DNA from: Linderina pennispora | Lineage: Eukaryota; Kickxellomycota; Kickxellomycetes; Kickxellales; Kickxellaceae | Assembly (NCBI RefSeq): GCF_002104995.1 | Contig: NW_024468400.1 | Location: 1-25,310, forward strand | Length of the DNA: 25,310 nt | Direction: 5' to 3' | Shown: one piece after another, positions 8,377 to 18,798 of the stretch | Position numbering within the stretch: position 1 is the stretch's first letter | How the letters are laid out: every line of letters begins with the position of its first letter | Program-made: the position numbers and the translations under genes | Notes under the pieces: generated by a model | Databases searched by the model: none | What the model saw: only the letters and a program-made list of their open reading frames with translations | Told to the model about the DNA's origin: nothing

Positions 8377-9520
8377 TCACGAAGAGACCGACTGCTATGC
8401 GTCAGGCGTTGACGACTGGAACTCTGGCATGCACATTGCTGCCATTTTCATCATCCTTGCCGCCGGCGGCCTAGGCTCGATGCTGCCCGTCATCAGCCAC
8501 TACATGCCTGGCCTGCGCGTCTCACCGAGCATCCTGACCATGGGCAAGTTCCTGGGAACTGGCGTCATCATTTCGACCGCGCTCATCCACATGCTGCCGG
8601 CCGGTTCGGACAGCCTCGGTAACCCGTGCGTCGGCAGCCGCATGGGCAACTACAGCGGCTGGCCGGGCGTGCTGGTGATCATGGCCATCTTTGCTATGCA
8701 TCTGATGGAGTTCCTGCTATCCAACCACGCGATGGAGGGTCACTCACACAGCCACGGGCTTCCGGACGATCTTGCCAACTCTGCAGAGCCCGAGACAATG
8801 AACCTTGAGTCGCAGACCTTGGCGCAACAGCACCGCGACTACAACGACAGCTCCAACGCTACTACCATCAGCGACGCTGATCGGAAGCCTGACGCTGTGC
8901 TGCCAGTACGCAACTCCATTGGTTTTGACGCTGTGGATAACAGCGCTAACTGCGATGCAGTAGCCGTCCACACGCACCACAATCACGTCCATGGCCTGTC
9001 ATTTATCCAAGATAGCGACTCCATCAAGGCACGCAAACTTCGCATTTCCACCTACATCCTCGAGCTCGGTATTTGCCTGCACTCGGTCATCATTGGCGTC
9101 ACTCTGTCGGTGGCAGTGGGAGCTGAGTTTAAGACCCTACTTATTGCCATTGCGTTCCACCAGTTCTGCGAAGGTCTGGCGCTGGGTAGTCGTCTGGCAC
9201 AGATAAAATACGCTCGCCACTCGTTCATCCGCGCCTTTATCAGCGCTGCCATGTTCATGCTCATTACTCCCATTGGCATGTGCATCGGTATCGGTGTCCG
9301 CTACTCGTACGCGCCCAACTCGCCTTCGTCGCTGATCACCATGGGTGTGCTCGACTGCCTCTCGGCAGGCATCCTGATCTACAGCGGTCTGGTCAATCTG
9401 CTTGCTGAAGAGTTTGGCACCCTCGAGTTCCGCAGCTACAAGCGGGGCATGAAGGCTGCCTGCTTCATTGCCATGTTTGTGGGCGCGGCCATCATGGCAG
9501 TCATTGGCAAGTGGGCCTAA
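8213..9520 (+). CDS. ZIP-family zinc transporter
   Basis: A 435-residue ZIP (SLC39/ZRT-IRT) importer moving Zn2+, possibly Fe2+, into the cytosol. An N-terminal hydrophobic signal (residues 9-27, ending AAAATAG) is followed by a histidine tract DHDHDHDHDHDHDHH (42-56) in the outer or luminal N-terminus. TM1 begins at about residue 73 (MHIAAIFIILAAGGLGSML) and TM2 ends ALIHMLP. TM3 carries FAMHLMEFLL. The long cytosolic loop is His-rich (HSHSHG, and HTHHNHVHG at 253-261). The metal-site helices are clear: TM4 CLHSVIIGV (His290) and TM5 HQFCEGLALG (His316, Glu320). TM6-8 follow, ending in the family-typical GKWA. Size and topology fit plasma-membrane fungal ZIPs. The frame is intact, the ATG is the first after the TATA box, and no introns are needed. 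The metal specificity is not readable from sequence. Confidence 0.95.
8336..8371 (+). repeat. In-frame GACCAC microsatellite (Asp-His repeat)
   Basis: Six perfect tandem copies of GACCAC, then GACCATCAC, encode the Asp-His tract of the ZIP transporter. A six-base unit can expand or contract without shifting the frame, so the number of metal-binding histidines could vary between strains. Confidence 0.85.
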
Positions 9521-9670
9521 ACACGCGGCTGGGCTAGCAGTGTCCCTTGAATATAATTATTCCATTCTATTGCTCTTTAACAATTTTAATAATCCAAACA
9601 TATCATTGCCAGATGTGCAAAGATCCGTCGATGTACGCTTGAGACATGCGGTTTAGCCATTGCATGCTTG

Positions 9671-9715
9671 TGATCACGTGCAATAATATCATATTTAATC
9701 ACTGAGTGGTGATCA
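9671..9715. promoter_or_regulatory. Inverted repeat with CACGTG E-box between ZIP and MRC1
   Basis: TGATCAC (9671-9677) and GTGATCA (9709-9715) form seven-base inverted arms about 31 bases apart. The left arm overlaps CACGTG (9675-9680), the core site of bHLH factors. The site lies between the ZIP stop and the MRC1 ATG, so it may act in the MRC1 promoter or in ZIP 3' processing. The role is inferred. Confidence 0.3.
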
Positions 9716-9732
9716 GAGCAGTATTAGCTCCT

Positions 9733-9770
9733 GTTCGCGTTTCTGGCATTTTTCGCGTTGCAGTCGCGTA
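9733..9770 (+). promoter_or_regulatory. Cluster of E2F/SBF/MBF-like sites upstream of MRC1
   Basis: Three CGCG-centred elements lie within 40 bases: GTTCGCGTTT (9733-9742), TTTTTCGCGTTG (9749-9760) and GTCGCGTA (9763-9770). TTTCGCG fits E2F (TTTSSCGC-like) and, reversed, the SBF core CRCGAAA. They sit 60-100 bases before the ATG of an S-phase gene. A similar TTTCGCGC lies before APC7. Confidence 0.45.
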
Positions 9771-9832
9771 GAGCGCTCTTTTCAGGAACTACACTTTACT
9801 TTTACGCTTTCTAATTAGCAGCACCCTTCACA

Positions 9833-12800
9833 ATGGAGAACGGAGCCTCAGCAGCAGAGCAGAGCGTAGCGGCACTTATGGATGTTGCGGATGAGACGCA
9901 GCCCGAAACCACGGACTCTGGCGATGCACTGGGACTAGGTACCTCGACGCTAGGGGCAGCGATCCAGAGCACAAACCAGAGGCTGTTTGACCCGCTAGCA
10001 CAGATGATGGACTCGGACGCAGATTCAGAAAGCGATGATGAGCCGCTGCCGAAGCCTGCGGCTCTACCCAGTGCTCCAGAGAGCAGGTTGCACCTGGAGT
10101 CCTCGCTGCTGGGCACTGCAGCCAAGGCACCGGAGCGATCGTCCAGCAATCTGCAGCAGCATGTCGAAGACGAGTCTCAGGAACTGGGCGCCACTATGAA
10201 GCCAGCACCGGTTGTGCCTAAGCTGGAGTTTAAGCAGACGGACTTTGCGCTCCGCAAGCAGAGTATCGTTGCGCGGCTAACGGCCAAGGGTGCAATTTCA
10301 TCGCGGCGTGCCGTGTCTGACGACTCGGACGGGAGCTCAAGCGACAGTGACGAGGAGCTGAGTGCAAATGCCAGAGTGGAGATGGACGACTCAGAGTCCG
10401 AGCCTGAGCTAGGCGAGGCCAAAAAGAAGCAGAAGGGGCCTAAGAAGCCCAAAGCAGGTTCAATTGATAGCTCCCCGCCGAAACAGCGGGCAGCATCCAA
10501 GGCAGCGATATTAAAAATGCACCAGGAGACCGAGCGCCTAGTTCGCGAAACCCAGGTGCACATCGACCCGACAGAGTTCACCAAGCGCCTGCAGCTCTCA
10601 GATTTTTTCACCCGCTTCGACTCTGAAAAGGCGGACGCGGCTTCACGCAAGCAGCGCAAACAAGACGCATTGGAGAGCAAACAGAGGTTGCGGTTCTCGG
10701 CCGACTCGGATGATGAAGTCGAGATCGAGATCGTGGGACCCAAGCAGCAGATACTAGCACATGGCGCACGCAGCTCGCGCCTGTTTGCCTGCGCGCAGAA
10801 GAAAAAGGAGGAGGAAAAGAAGGAGCAGGACAGGCTGGCGACTATTTTGCGGTACGGGTCGCAGCCCATGCATGTGTCGGGGGCATTGCCTGCGGCCAAG
10901 AAGGCCGACGGGCCGCTTGCACTGCGGTCACTGAATAGCGCTCTGCTCGAGGCTGTGCATAAACAAGACATGGGGCGTAAGCGCAAGGACAAGAGGCATG
11001 GCGAGGACAGCTCGCAGGTCATTGAAGATGATGAGGATGAAGATATGGCGATGGAGGACAATGGTGTGGAAATCGGCGACGAAGATGTGGCAATGGGGGA
11101 GGACGGTGGGTCTGATGCTGACGAGCCGCAGCCGAGAACTGGCTCGCGCAAAGTGGTTATATCTGACGACGAGGATGATGCGGTTGAGGAAAGCAAGCCC
11201 GTTGGCGTTTCCAAGCCCAAACCTGCGGAATACCCCCAGAGCAAGGCCAGGTTCCTAGGAATGTTCAAGATGCCAGCAAAGAAGCCAGCAGCGCCTCCAG
11301 CGGCCAAGCCTGAGGAGGCGCGTGTCGAGAGTTCGCCAACATCCGATGACCCGCAGGTTCTGCCATCGCAGGATCTGTCATATATTTTCTCCGGAGACCA
11401 TGGGCTGCAAACCGACACTCAGGACTCGCTGCTTTTGACGCCCAGTGCCGGGACACAGCAGGCAGCACAACAGGCCACGCAACCGACAACACAGCTGACG
11501 CAGCAAGGAACACAGCCGACACAGCTGCTCCAGCAGTCGATGGATCCGCTCGGCCTGCTTAACAGCTCACTGCTGGCTGGTGACTCGCAAATGTCGGTGG
11601 GGATCCCGGCTCTGGGCGATGGTATGCCAACACAGATGACGCAGTCGCTGCAGCCAACGATTCCAGACTGCGAGGATTCGCAGAGTTCAGACATCCCAAC
11701 GCTGGTCCGACAGGCGTTGCAACTGGAGCTGTCTGATGATGACGGGGATGACAGGCCAGAAACGGCAGCCGAAGCATCACCCGCACGGGCTGAAGAGCCA
11801 GGAGACCAACATCCAGGGATAGCCGACGAGTCCGACGGATCCCAGCCACGTCCCCGTGGTCGCCTGTTGCAGCGCCGCGCACAGCTCGACGAGAAGAAGA
11901 AGAAAAAGATGGGCAGGCTCGAGAGATCCGAGTTCCTTGAGGACGAGGCCGAAGAGGGCGAGAGCTCTGATTCTGACAATGATGGCCAGCGCACGATCCG
12001 GCACCGCAAGTTCGACTGGGGCAATGATTCCCAGGCCAACATACCTTCGGACTCTGAGAACGAGTTCCACGAGCTGGACAGCGACGAAGAAGCCGAAACA
12101 GCTGCTGGCCGACCCCTTGATCAACAACGAGGACATGTCTGATGAAGAGGGTGACGAGGCGATCCGTGAGCTGCATCGGCAGCGGGCCATGGAAGACGAC
12201 GAGAAGGTGATCCAGGAGCTCGCCAAGGATATCGCCACAGGCAATTTAAGGAATCGTGGTCGCGCACGCAACCTCTTGGGTCTCGATGAGGAGGACTACA
12301 ACGACCGACAGTCGAGGCAGGAGCGTATGGAGGAGCGCGCACGGCTCAGAAGAAAGCTCATGGCGAAGGAGATCCACGACACGAATCTGGCTGCTATTGC
12401 AAAGAACCCAGAGACTGCGGCATTTGCCAACGCTGCACTGATGCGGCCACCCACACAGTCCACTAGAGGCAACTCGTCTCAGGCACCAGCCGGTGACGAC
12501 GACGGCGACGATGACGATGACGACGATCTGCTGAATGATGAGATGCTGGATCTCGAGGAGGAAATCGATGAGAACTCGGTAGCTGCTGCTGTTCAGCAGC
12601 AGCTATCAAGACCGCGCATGCGCGTCGAGAGCGACGATGACGACAATGGGTCTTCAGACAACGACAGCAGCAAACAGGGCAGCATGGGTGTGCGGCTAGC
12701 GGACGGGAGTGGGTTCTTGACACGGATGAACAGCTCGCAGACCAGCTCGAACGGCCTGGTCGGACTGGCCGATGATGGTCTTGACACGCCATTATCTGTG

Positions 12801-12941
12801 GAGAGCCTGATTGTGCGGCGCAAGACATTGAACAGCAAGTCGACGCTGTTGCCGCCGGGTCCTGGCTCGCTTCTCAAGCGGCCTGGTGCTTCGCTGCTCC
12901 AGTCGCCGATGGCCAAGCGGTACAATGCAATGAAAAAGTAG
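9833..12941 (+). CDS. MRC1: Mrc1/claspin replication-checkpoint mediator (one frameshift)
   Basis: This is the mediator that links stalled replication forks to the Rad53/Cds1 kinase and travels with the replisome. Length is about 1036 codons across 9833-12941, matching fungal Mrc1 (about 1000-1100). The protein is very acidic with Ser-Asp runs. Residues about 512-620 hold an S/T-Q cluster of 12 SQ/TQ sites (TDTQDS, GTQQAAQQATQPTTQLTQQG, PTQMTQ, EDSQSSD), the expected targets of Mec1/ATR-type kinases. The Mrc1 signature domain spans about 695-870: FLEDEAEEGESSDSDNDG, then EAIRELHRQRAMEDDEKVIQ, LAKDIATGNLRNRG and NPETAAFANAAL. The frame changes inside this domain at about 12096-12105: after DSDEEAE it continues as QLLADPLINNEDMSDEEG. 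One extra base, for example in the AAA of CCGAAACAG, explains it, and no GT-AG intron fits. The ATG at 9833 has good context (CACAATGG). Confidence 0.85.
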
Positions 12942-13075
12942 GAATGAATTTGCAGTTTTTTCGTTGAGGACTGATAGACTAGTTTGAAACCTATGGCAGC
13001 AGCTGGAGACTTGGAAAGGGGAGGTGGGGCACAAGAGCTTAGGCTAGATACACATAACAGAAGACAAGGACGCGG

Positions 13076-15016
13076 TTACAGGATGCGGACGACCAGCTCC
13101 GGGTTGAGCGCAGTCAGAACGCCGGCCAGCTGGTCGATGTTGTCGTGGTCCTCGCGGTTGATGGAGCGGAACGCCAGCTCCTCGAGATCCGGGAACAGGC
13201 CCAGGAACTCGGTGAAGTCGGCCGAGTGCAGATCCGGGTGGTATCCAGTAATGGTGGCCGACAGCAGCGAGTGGTTCTTGCCGGCAAACGCCTCCTTGAA
13301 CTTCTTCTTCTCCTCTTCCCATCCGCTGCCCTCCAGGTTGTGGGCGACGTTTGGGTTGAACCTTCCCGTGTCGATGTGCAGGTTGTTGGGCTTGCCGGCA
13401 GCTGGGCTCTTCGCCCCAGCAGCGCTGGGTGGCAAGGCAAACTGGTCAGGCAGCTGGAACTCGAGCTGCTCGACACCCGGCATAAACGCCAGGATCTTGA
13501 GCACCGACACAAAGTCCATCTGGATGCACGGCACAGCAAACAGCTTGAGGTCGGGGCGGGCAGCCAAGGGCGGCTTGGCCATGGCCAGGGCAATCTGGTC
13601 GCCGAGCGCATACGGCTTCTTGCCCTTGAGTCTCAGCATCGAGCGCACCTCAAAGTGCCGCAGCGACTGCAGCTGCGTGGCCAGCTTGACCAAGGTCGCA
13701 GCGCTCAGGCCGTCCGGGTACTCCTCGCCAGCCTCGAATCCGGGCGCAGGCAGAATGGCCAGGATCTCCAGGTTGGGCATAAACTTGAGCAGCAATGGCG
13801 CATGGTGGTCGCTGAAGAACGGCAGCTGCAGGCGCTTGAGCGCAGTCCACCGCGAGTCCCACAGCTGGCCAAACTTCTCGCCCATCGGCAGCGTGTTGTC
13901 CAGCGCCGGCGAGTGCTCGATGATCAGGCTGGTCAGGTCGGGGAAGCGGGCGGCGGAAATCGGCAAGCCCGTCAGCTCGTCGTACAGCGACGCCATCTTC
14001 AAGTGCAGGTGCTGCAGCCCTTTGCCGAGCTCCAGGCGGCCGGGCGAGTACTGCAGCTGGGTGGTTGGCAGCCCCAATGCATTCCGGTCAATGCAGTTCA
14101 GAATCGCCCGGATGTGCTTCAGGCGGCAGTTGACGATTGTCAGGGTGCGTGGCGCCAGCACAGGCGTGGCCAGCGCCAGCGTCAGGTACTTGTACTTTGT
14201 ATAGGTCTCGGCCTTATTCATCGAGTCCATCGACATCACCACGTGCTCCAGGTACCGGCACCGGTGCTCGTAGAACTGCTGCACGGCGGGCGTCGGCGAC
14301 AGCAGCTCGGGCACCTGCGCGATAATGTCAGTCGCCTGGTTGCGCTCCTGCACAGTCTTGAGCTTGTGGATTGAAAACACCTCCAGCCGCGCCGGCAGCA
14401 TCTGCCACACGCGGTAGTCGACAAGGTTCGGGAACATGTCCGACTCGCACAGGATCTTGTGCCAGGAGATGCTGAACCGGTTCGGCTCCGGCTCCCACGT
14501 GCTGTACTCGAGCGACACATGCGTCACTGCCGGCCACCCGAGGTTCAGGCACGCCGTGATATCCGCGCCATACGGCGACTCGACTGGCAGATTCCACACC
14601 GACAGCATGGTGATGTGCTCGCGGTACAGCTCGTGCTGCTGCCGCACCGAGTTGAACCCGCCAAAATTCATCCAGTAGCCGACTTCGAATACCGGCACGC
14701 AGTTCTCGACGAAGATTTCGGGCACCGGCGGCAGGCTCGCGATGTCCTTGGCTACATTGAACGACAGGTTCTTGTCGCGCAGTAGCGAGGTGTGCCGGAA
14801 CAGCCGCGCCTGCACCTGCGACCCTTCGTCCTGCTTGCCGGGCCCGTCCTCTTGCGGCGATGGCATCGCGTAGCTGACACGGGTGGCCCGGTCTGGCACC
14901 TGGCTGTTTCCTGCCTGCTGCTGCTGTTGCTCCTGCTGCTGATTAGCAGTCTCGTAGGTATACTCATCTGGCGCCGCGGGCATGGCGTAGGTGGAGGCCT
15001 GTGGATACTCGGACAT
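13076..15016 (-). CDS. Large leucine-rich hypothetical protein
   Basis: An intact 646-residue ORF starts MSEYPQASTYAMPAAP. The first 70 residues are disordered with a Q-rich run (NQQQEQQQQQAGN). The rest is a regular series of Leu-rich segments resembling degenerate leucine-rich repeats, for example LEVFSIHKLKTV, LQHLHLKMASL, FPDLTSLIIEHS, MPNLEILAIL, LRHFEVRSML and FPDLEELAFRS. The pattern resembles the LRR half of F-box/LRR substrate adaptors, but I cannot see a convincing F-box; IASLPPVPEIFVENCVPVFE (about 92-111) is the only candidate. No signal peptide or membrane segment is present. It converges on MRC1, with 134 bases between stops. GTATATATA lies just before the ATG and is too close to act as a TATA box. 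Confidence 0.75.
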   Translation of the reverse strand: MSEYPQASTYAMPAAPDEYTYETANQQQEQQQQQAGNSQVPDRATRVSYAMPSPQEDGPGKQDEGSQVQARLFRHTSLLRDKNLSFNVAKDIASLPPVPEIFVENCVPVFEVGYWMNFGGFNSVRQQHELYREHITMLSVWNLPVESPYGADITACLNLGWPAVTHVSLEYSTWEPEPNRFSISWHKILCESDMFPNLVDYRVWQMLPARLEVFSIHKLKTVQERNQATDIIAQVPELLSPTPAVQQFYEHRCRYLEHVVMSMDSMNKAETYTKYKYLTLALATPVLAPRTLTIVNCRLKHIRAILNCIDRNALGLPTTQLQYSPGRLELGKGLQHLHLKMASLYDELTGLPISAARFPDLTSLIIEHSPALDNTLPMGEKFGQLWDSRWTALKRLQLPFFSDHHAPLLLKFMPNLEILAILPAPGFEAGEEYPDGLSAATLVKLATQLQSLRHFEVRSMLRLKGKKPYALGDQIALAMAKPPLAARPDLKLFAVPCIQMDFVSVLKILAFMPGVEQLEFQLPDQFALPPSAAGAKSPAAGKPNNLHIDTGRFNPNVAHNLEGSGWEEEKKKFKEAFAGKNHSLLSATITGYHPDLHSADFTEFLGLFPDLEELAFRSINREDHDNIDQLAGVLTALNPELVVRIL

Positions 15017-15390
15017 GATTTATATATACGTAGCCACCCAGAGATGTGGATATGGATAAAGGCTGTGAGGGAAATAATAGTAGAGAAAAGGTGAGCAGCG
15101 GAGGCAAAAGGGACAAGCTGCCAGGTCTACCTCTTGAATAAATATTGCCCCGCCGCGCAGAAGCAAGAATACAAAAACGGGGGCTGTCAGCGACGCGAGG
15201 TGCAGAAAAATCAGCACGAAATGCGCTGTTGTTTTTCTGTTCTTTAGCGTGACAATCGAGGTCGACACTTGCAGGGACATGCATGTCAGCAATGTATTTT
15301 TAGCCCACCGCTTTTTAAACCGCGATAGCTACACTGAGAGATTAGCCCAGAACCAGGCCACGCCAATAATAGCTTGAGCAGTCTGCAGGC
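15017..15390. other. Intergenic spacer between two minus-strand genes
   Basis: It holds the presumed promoter of the LRR-like gene, with TTTAAA at about 15314 as the best TATA-like element and a (TA)n run at 15021-15028, together with the 3' end of the Yrb30-like gene. No gene is supported. Confidence 0.45.
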
Positions 15391-16915
15391 TCACAGCCGG
15401 TGTGGGCTACCGACTGCCGACTGCTCTTTGCTGGCCAGCACCGAGCTGCGCGACCTCTGCGGCGTAGCCGCCAGCGACTGGGCGCCAGGAATGCGCATGG
15501 CGACGTTGGTCTCAACAGGCGCATCAGTCAGATACAGCCTCAGCTTCTCGTCGGGTACCTCGAGGTGCGACATCTGCTCGCTCATCTCGACAGCTGCCAG
15601 GCGCACCATGTACTCCAGCAGGCTCAAGATGCACTTCCGCCACTCTTGCGCCAGGAATTCGACTGGCCGCGCCAGGTCTGCATACTCCAAGTCCTGCGAC
15701 CCCACTATTGGGCCGCTGTTTACATCAGCACCTGCCCCAATGCTGCACGATGACTCGAGAGCATCGCCTAGGGCGTCGATCTTTTCCGATGACGACGCTG
15801 GCGACGGCTCGGCAGAGTCGTCCTCAGAGTCGCTGTCGCTGTCGCTCTCCGAGCCGTCAGGTGCATCGTCGGCCTCGTCCAGCACCTCCAGCGCGTACCA
15901 CTTGTCAACCTGCGACTCTCGGATGGTCTGTGCGTCTTCTTCACCTTCGTCGCCCTCACCATCGTAATTTCTGCCTGCTCCGGTCTGGAAATGCACCACC
16001 AGCACTGGCGAGTTCGACTCCTCGATGTTGAGCAGCGAGCCCGCCGACGTATAATGCATGTTGGCAATGCTGTCCAGTCGCATGCGCATGACTCGCCCAG
16101 GCTTCACCATGCTGCCGCCGCCAGAGCAACCTTGTCGCTGGCTTCCTCGTCCTCGTGGTACCTGCCGTCATTCAGATCCTCAATGATCCGCAGCTCGTAC
16201 TGCAGCGCATCAGCCGCCTCCTTGTCATCGGCCGGCACCCGCCACAGCTCCGCCTGGCACTTTGCATATTCCTCCTTCCACGTGAAGTCGTTCCGTGTCT
16301 TTGGTCTCACGGAGCCCACAAACAGGCTATACAGCCTCAGTGAAAACGGCTCACCCACCAGAACCTCCTTCTTCGCCCTGTTCGCCTCAAACCGGCCCGT
16401 TGTCCGCGACAACAGTACTGATGCCTGCATCAGCCGCCCCGGTGACACGCCTGCTGGCATCGCTCCGCCCAAGTGCGCTCCCGATGTCGTCAGCGCCAAA
16501 TTCAGCAGCGGCACAGCCTCCTCAATCTTAGCCAGCAAGCTATTCAAGTCACTCATGATGCTCTGACTTAGCTCCGCCCGCTTTGCTCCTGCCGCTTCCA
16601 GCCTTTCTAGCTTTTCGCTAAACCTCACAATATCCGCCGCAGCCCATGCGTCAGCTGCAAAACGCTCGTCATCGTCGAGTGCCCGCGCGCTGCGATGATC
16701 TCGATCAGGTCGATGGCTGGCGTCACAATGCGCAGCTTGGAGGCAAAGCGGGAGCGTAGTTGATCCAGTTCGGATGGCCCCTTGGAGGAGAGCTCCGGCA
16801 GGCTCTTGACGTATTCGGTGACGCGCTTCATAGCGATCGAACTGGCAGCACCGAATGCTGCCTTGCCGACCAGCTTGACGGTTTGCATAGCAAGGCTGGA
16901 AAAGAGTTCGTCCAT
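15391..16915 (-). CDS. Yrb30-type RanGTP-binding protein (two frameshifts)
   Basis: Three minus-strand frames join into a protein of about 508 residues of the fungal RanGTP-binding (Yrb30) family, which binds Ran-GTP and shuttles through the nuclear pore. Frame 1 starts MDELFSSLAMQTVKLVGKAA (ATG at 16915) and runs to IVTPAIDLIEIIAARGHSTM. Frame 2 carries EEAVPLLNLALTTSGAHLGG, SPGRLMQASVLL, EPFSLRLYSLFVGS, the family-typical FTWKEEY and YELRIIEDLNDGRYH. Frame 3 has MRLDSIANMHYTSAGSLLNI, SPVLVVHF and KWYALE, then an acidic linker and a closing helix with EWRKCILSLLEYMVRLAAVE. Frame changes fall at about 16630-16640 (LTHGLRR joins DIVRFSEKLERLE, as if one G were missing from CGGCGGAT) and about 16110-16130. 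Both look like single-base losses and neither fits an intron. It is divergent from APC7, with 230 bases between the ATGs. Confidence 0.75.
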
Positions 16916-17085
16916 TTGGGGTGGTTGAATTGGGGTGTTAGAGTACAGGAAATGTCGTGCATTAGGACAGCAAGGACCGAAGCGGCTGCATCGCGAACCA
17001 GCACTAGCCGGCTTGTCGTAAACAAAGCAGATGCTGTGATCAAAATCACTCTGGGTGCGACTCAGATCTATCACGCCTTTGTTGC

Positions 17086-17093
17086 TTTCGCGC
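17086..17093 (+). promoter_or_regulatory. E2F-type site in the APC7/Yrb30-like divergent promoter
   Basis: TTTCGCGC is an exact match to the animal/plant E2F-DP consensus and lies 53 bases before the APC7 ATG. A second CGCG element, ATCGCGAAC, lies at about 16989-16997. The 230-bp divergent spacer could serve both genes. Confidence 0.4.
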
Positions 17094-17145
17094 TGCTTGT
17101 GTCTCTAGCCCCTGCTTCCTATTTTTGCTTTTCATTTACGTTCCA

Positions 17146-18798
17146 ATGGCTACCAGCCGCGCAATTACCGAGGCAGTAGAGCAGCTGCTAGACAGCGACC
17201 TGTGCGACTCTGCGCTGCAGCTGGCCGAGCTTGAATGCACGCCGCGCCTGGCCGACCCTGCTCTGCCAATAGCCGAGCGGCTGCAGTTGCTCGATACTCT
17301 CAGCAAAAGCCAGCAAAGCAACAGGCACTATCGCCGGGCGTTAATGACCCTGACAAAGTTTGTCTCAGGCCCCGCCCGTGCCCAACTGTCCCGCGACCAG
17401 CTCGAAAGCGTGGCGCGCGACATCGCCAATATCCGCTGGCAGCTGAAGGAGTACGACATGTGCCTTGCGCAGCTGCGTCAGATCCCCACAAAGCACAGGC
17501 GTGTGCAAGACATTGCACGAATGGCAAAATGTGCGGCACTAGTGAATAGCCCGGATGCAGCAGACCTGCACGAAGCGCTGCTGGAAGCCCAGCCGAATGC
17601 CGTCGAGGCGTATGCATATCTGAATTCGGCGAGGGGGACTGCTGAGCGGCCAACACCATATATGGCTGATGGCAATGCGTACCATGATGTGAAGAGCCTG
17701 ACGGTTGCAAACAGCCTGGTTGCAAGGCTTGCCTATGCGGAGGCGATCAAGGAGTTCCAAAAGATGCTGAGGAGACACCGGGACTCAGCACCGCTCCTGG
17801 CTCAGCAGGCAACCTGCCACTATATGCTGAACGATGTGAGGAAGGCGCGGGCACTGTACGAGAAGGCGCTGCTGGTGGATCCATCGCTGATGCTCGAGAT
17901 GGGAACATATTCGGACCTGCTGCAGTCGTGCGACCAAGACGCGTACTCCGTGTACCAGCTCGGCACCGAGTTGCTCAAGACCGACGAGACACGGCCCGAG
18001 GGCTGGGTGGCCATGGCACGGTATCTGATGATGGCTGGCCAAATGCAAGAGGCGCTGGCAATTGTGTGGAAGGCGCAGACGCTGGCTCCCGATTCAGCCG
18101 ATGCATTCTACGCCGAAGGAGCCATCCAAATGGCATCGGAGTGCTCCGAAGAAGCTGCCGAGGCGTATCTGAAAGCACACAGCCTGAAGCGCAGTGCTCT
18201 GACATACCGCGGTATAATGGATGCGTATTTGCAGTGTGGGCGGTACAAGGACGCGTTTGTTGTCGCCAAGGAAGCGGCAGAGCTGATGCCGAACCATGCA
18301 GGCACCCTGGCCATGATCGGTCGAGTCCTGTCACACAGCCCCGAGAGCTACGACAGGGCTGTTGCTCTGCTGAAGTCGGCGCTTCAGATTGACCGGCGAT
18401 GTGCCGGTGCTGTCGAAGCGCTAGCATCGCTGTACGGGTCGACTGGGCAGCACTCCGAAGCCATTGCCATGATGGAAAAGTTTCTGCCCGAGAATGAGTC
18501 CGACGCACTGTACACAGTGTACGCCGACATCCTGACGCTGGCCAACGAGCTGCCGAGAGCAGCGGAAAACTATGCGGTGGCACTGGATATGAATCCAAAC
18601 AACGAACGAGCACGGATTGGGCTAGACCGTGTGGACCGCTTGATGCATCCAGATACAGAGAGGACCCAAGAGGAGCTTGATGATGAGATTGGCGAGCCGA
18701 TCGACGAGCCTTTGCCGCCGAGCGACCAGGACGATATGATGCTGGCCATGATGCGCGAGGAGCATGGGCTCGCCACTCGGCCGCAGTTTTACCGATAG
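17146..18798 (+). CDS. APC7: Anaphase-promoting complex subunit 7 (TPR protein)
   Basis: A 550-residue tetratricopeptide protein matching APC7, a scaffold subunit of the APC/C ubiquitin ligase TPR lobe. The first ATG is at 17146 (MATSRAITEAVEQLLDS); the frame opens earlier only with non-ATG codons. TPR-like helix pairs fill about 30-510, for example EYDMCLAQLRQIP, ARALYEKALLVDPSL, EALAIVWKAQTLAPDSADAF and PRAAENYAVALDMNPNNERA. APC7-like landmarks in order are LEMGTYSDLL, AYSVYQLGTELL with RPEGWVAMARY, SPESYDRAVALLKSALQ, and an acidic C-terminal tail (EELDDEIGEPIDEPLPPSDQ). Human APC7 has about the same length and the same acidic end. CDC16/CDC23/CDC27 are alternatives, but their landmarks are missing. 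Yeasts used as models lack APC7, so retention here fits an early-diverging fungus. Confidence 0.75.
   Translation: MATSRAITEAVEQLLDSDLCDSALQLAELECTPRLADPALPIAERLQLLDTLSKSQQSNRHYRRALMTLTKFVSGPARAQLSRDQLESVARDIANIRWQLKEYDMCLAQLRQIPTKHRRVQDIARMAKCAALVNSPDAADLHEALLEAQPNAVEAYAYLNSARGTAERPTPYMADGNAYHDVKSLTVANSLVARLAYAEAIKEFQKMLRRHRDSAPLLAQQATCHYMLNDVRKARALYEKALLVDPSLMLEMGTYSDLLQSCDQDAYSVYQLGTELLKTDETRPEGWVAMARYLMMAGQMQEALAIVWKAQTLAPDSADAFYAEGAIQMASECSEEAAEAYLKAHSLKRSALTYRGIMDAYLQCGRYKDAFVVAKEAAELMPNHAGTLAMIGRVLSHSPESYDRAVALLKSALQIDRRCAGAVEALASLYGSTGQHSEAIAMMEKFLPENESDALYTVYADILTLANELPRAAENYAVALDMNPNNERARIGLDRVDRLMHPDTERTQEELDDEIGEPIDEPLPPSDQDDMMLAMMREEHGLATRPQFYR

Noticed and set aside
10177-11418. 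413-residue minus-strand ORF
   Set aside because: Ser/Cys-rich shadow of the acidic, GC-rich Mrc1 coding strand; no domain pattern.
12062-12145. Intron explaining the Mrc1 frame change
   Set aside because: No GT-AG pair of suitable length and phase; the frame is restored by a single base.
11419-12271. Minus-strand ORFs of 164-207 residues
   Set aside because: Antisense to the Mrc1 S/T-Q and acidic regions; low-complexity Ser/Cys runs.
12984-14374. Plus-strand ORFs of 406 and 409 residues
   Set aside because: Antisense to the intact LRR-like gene, with compositions dictated by its codons.
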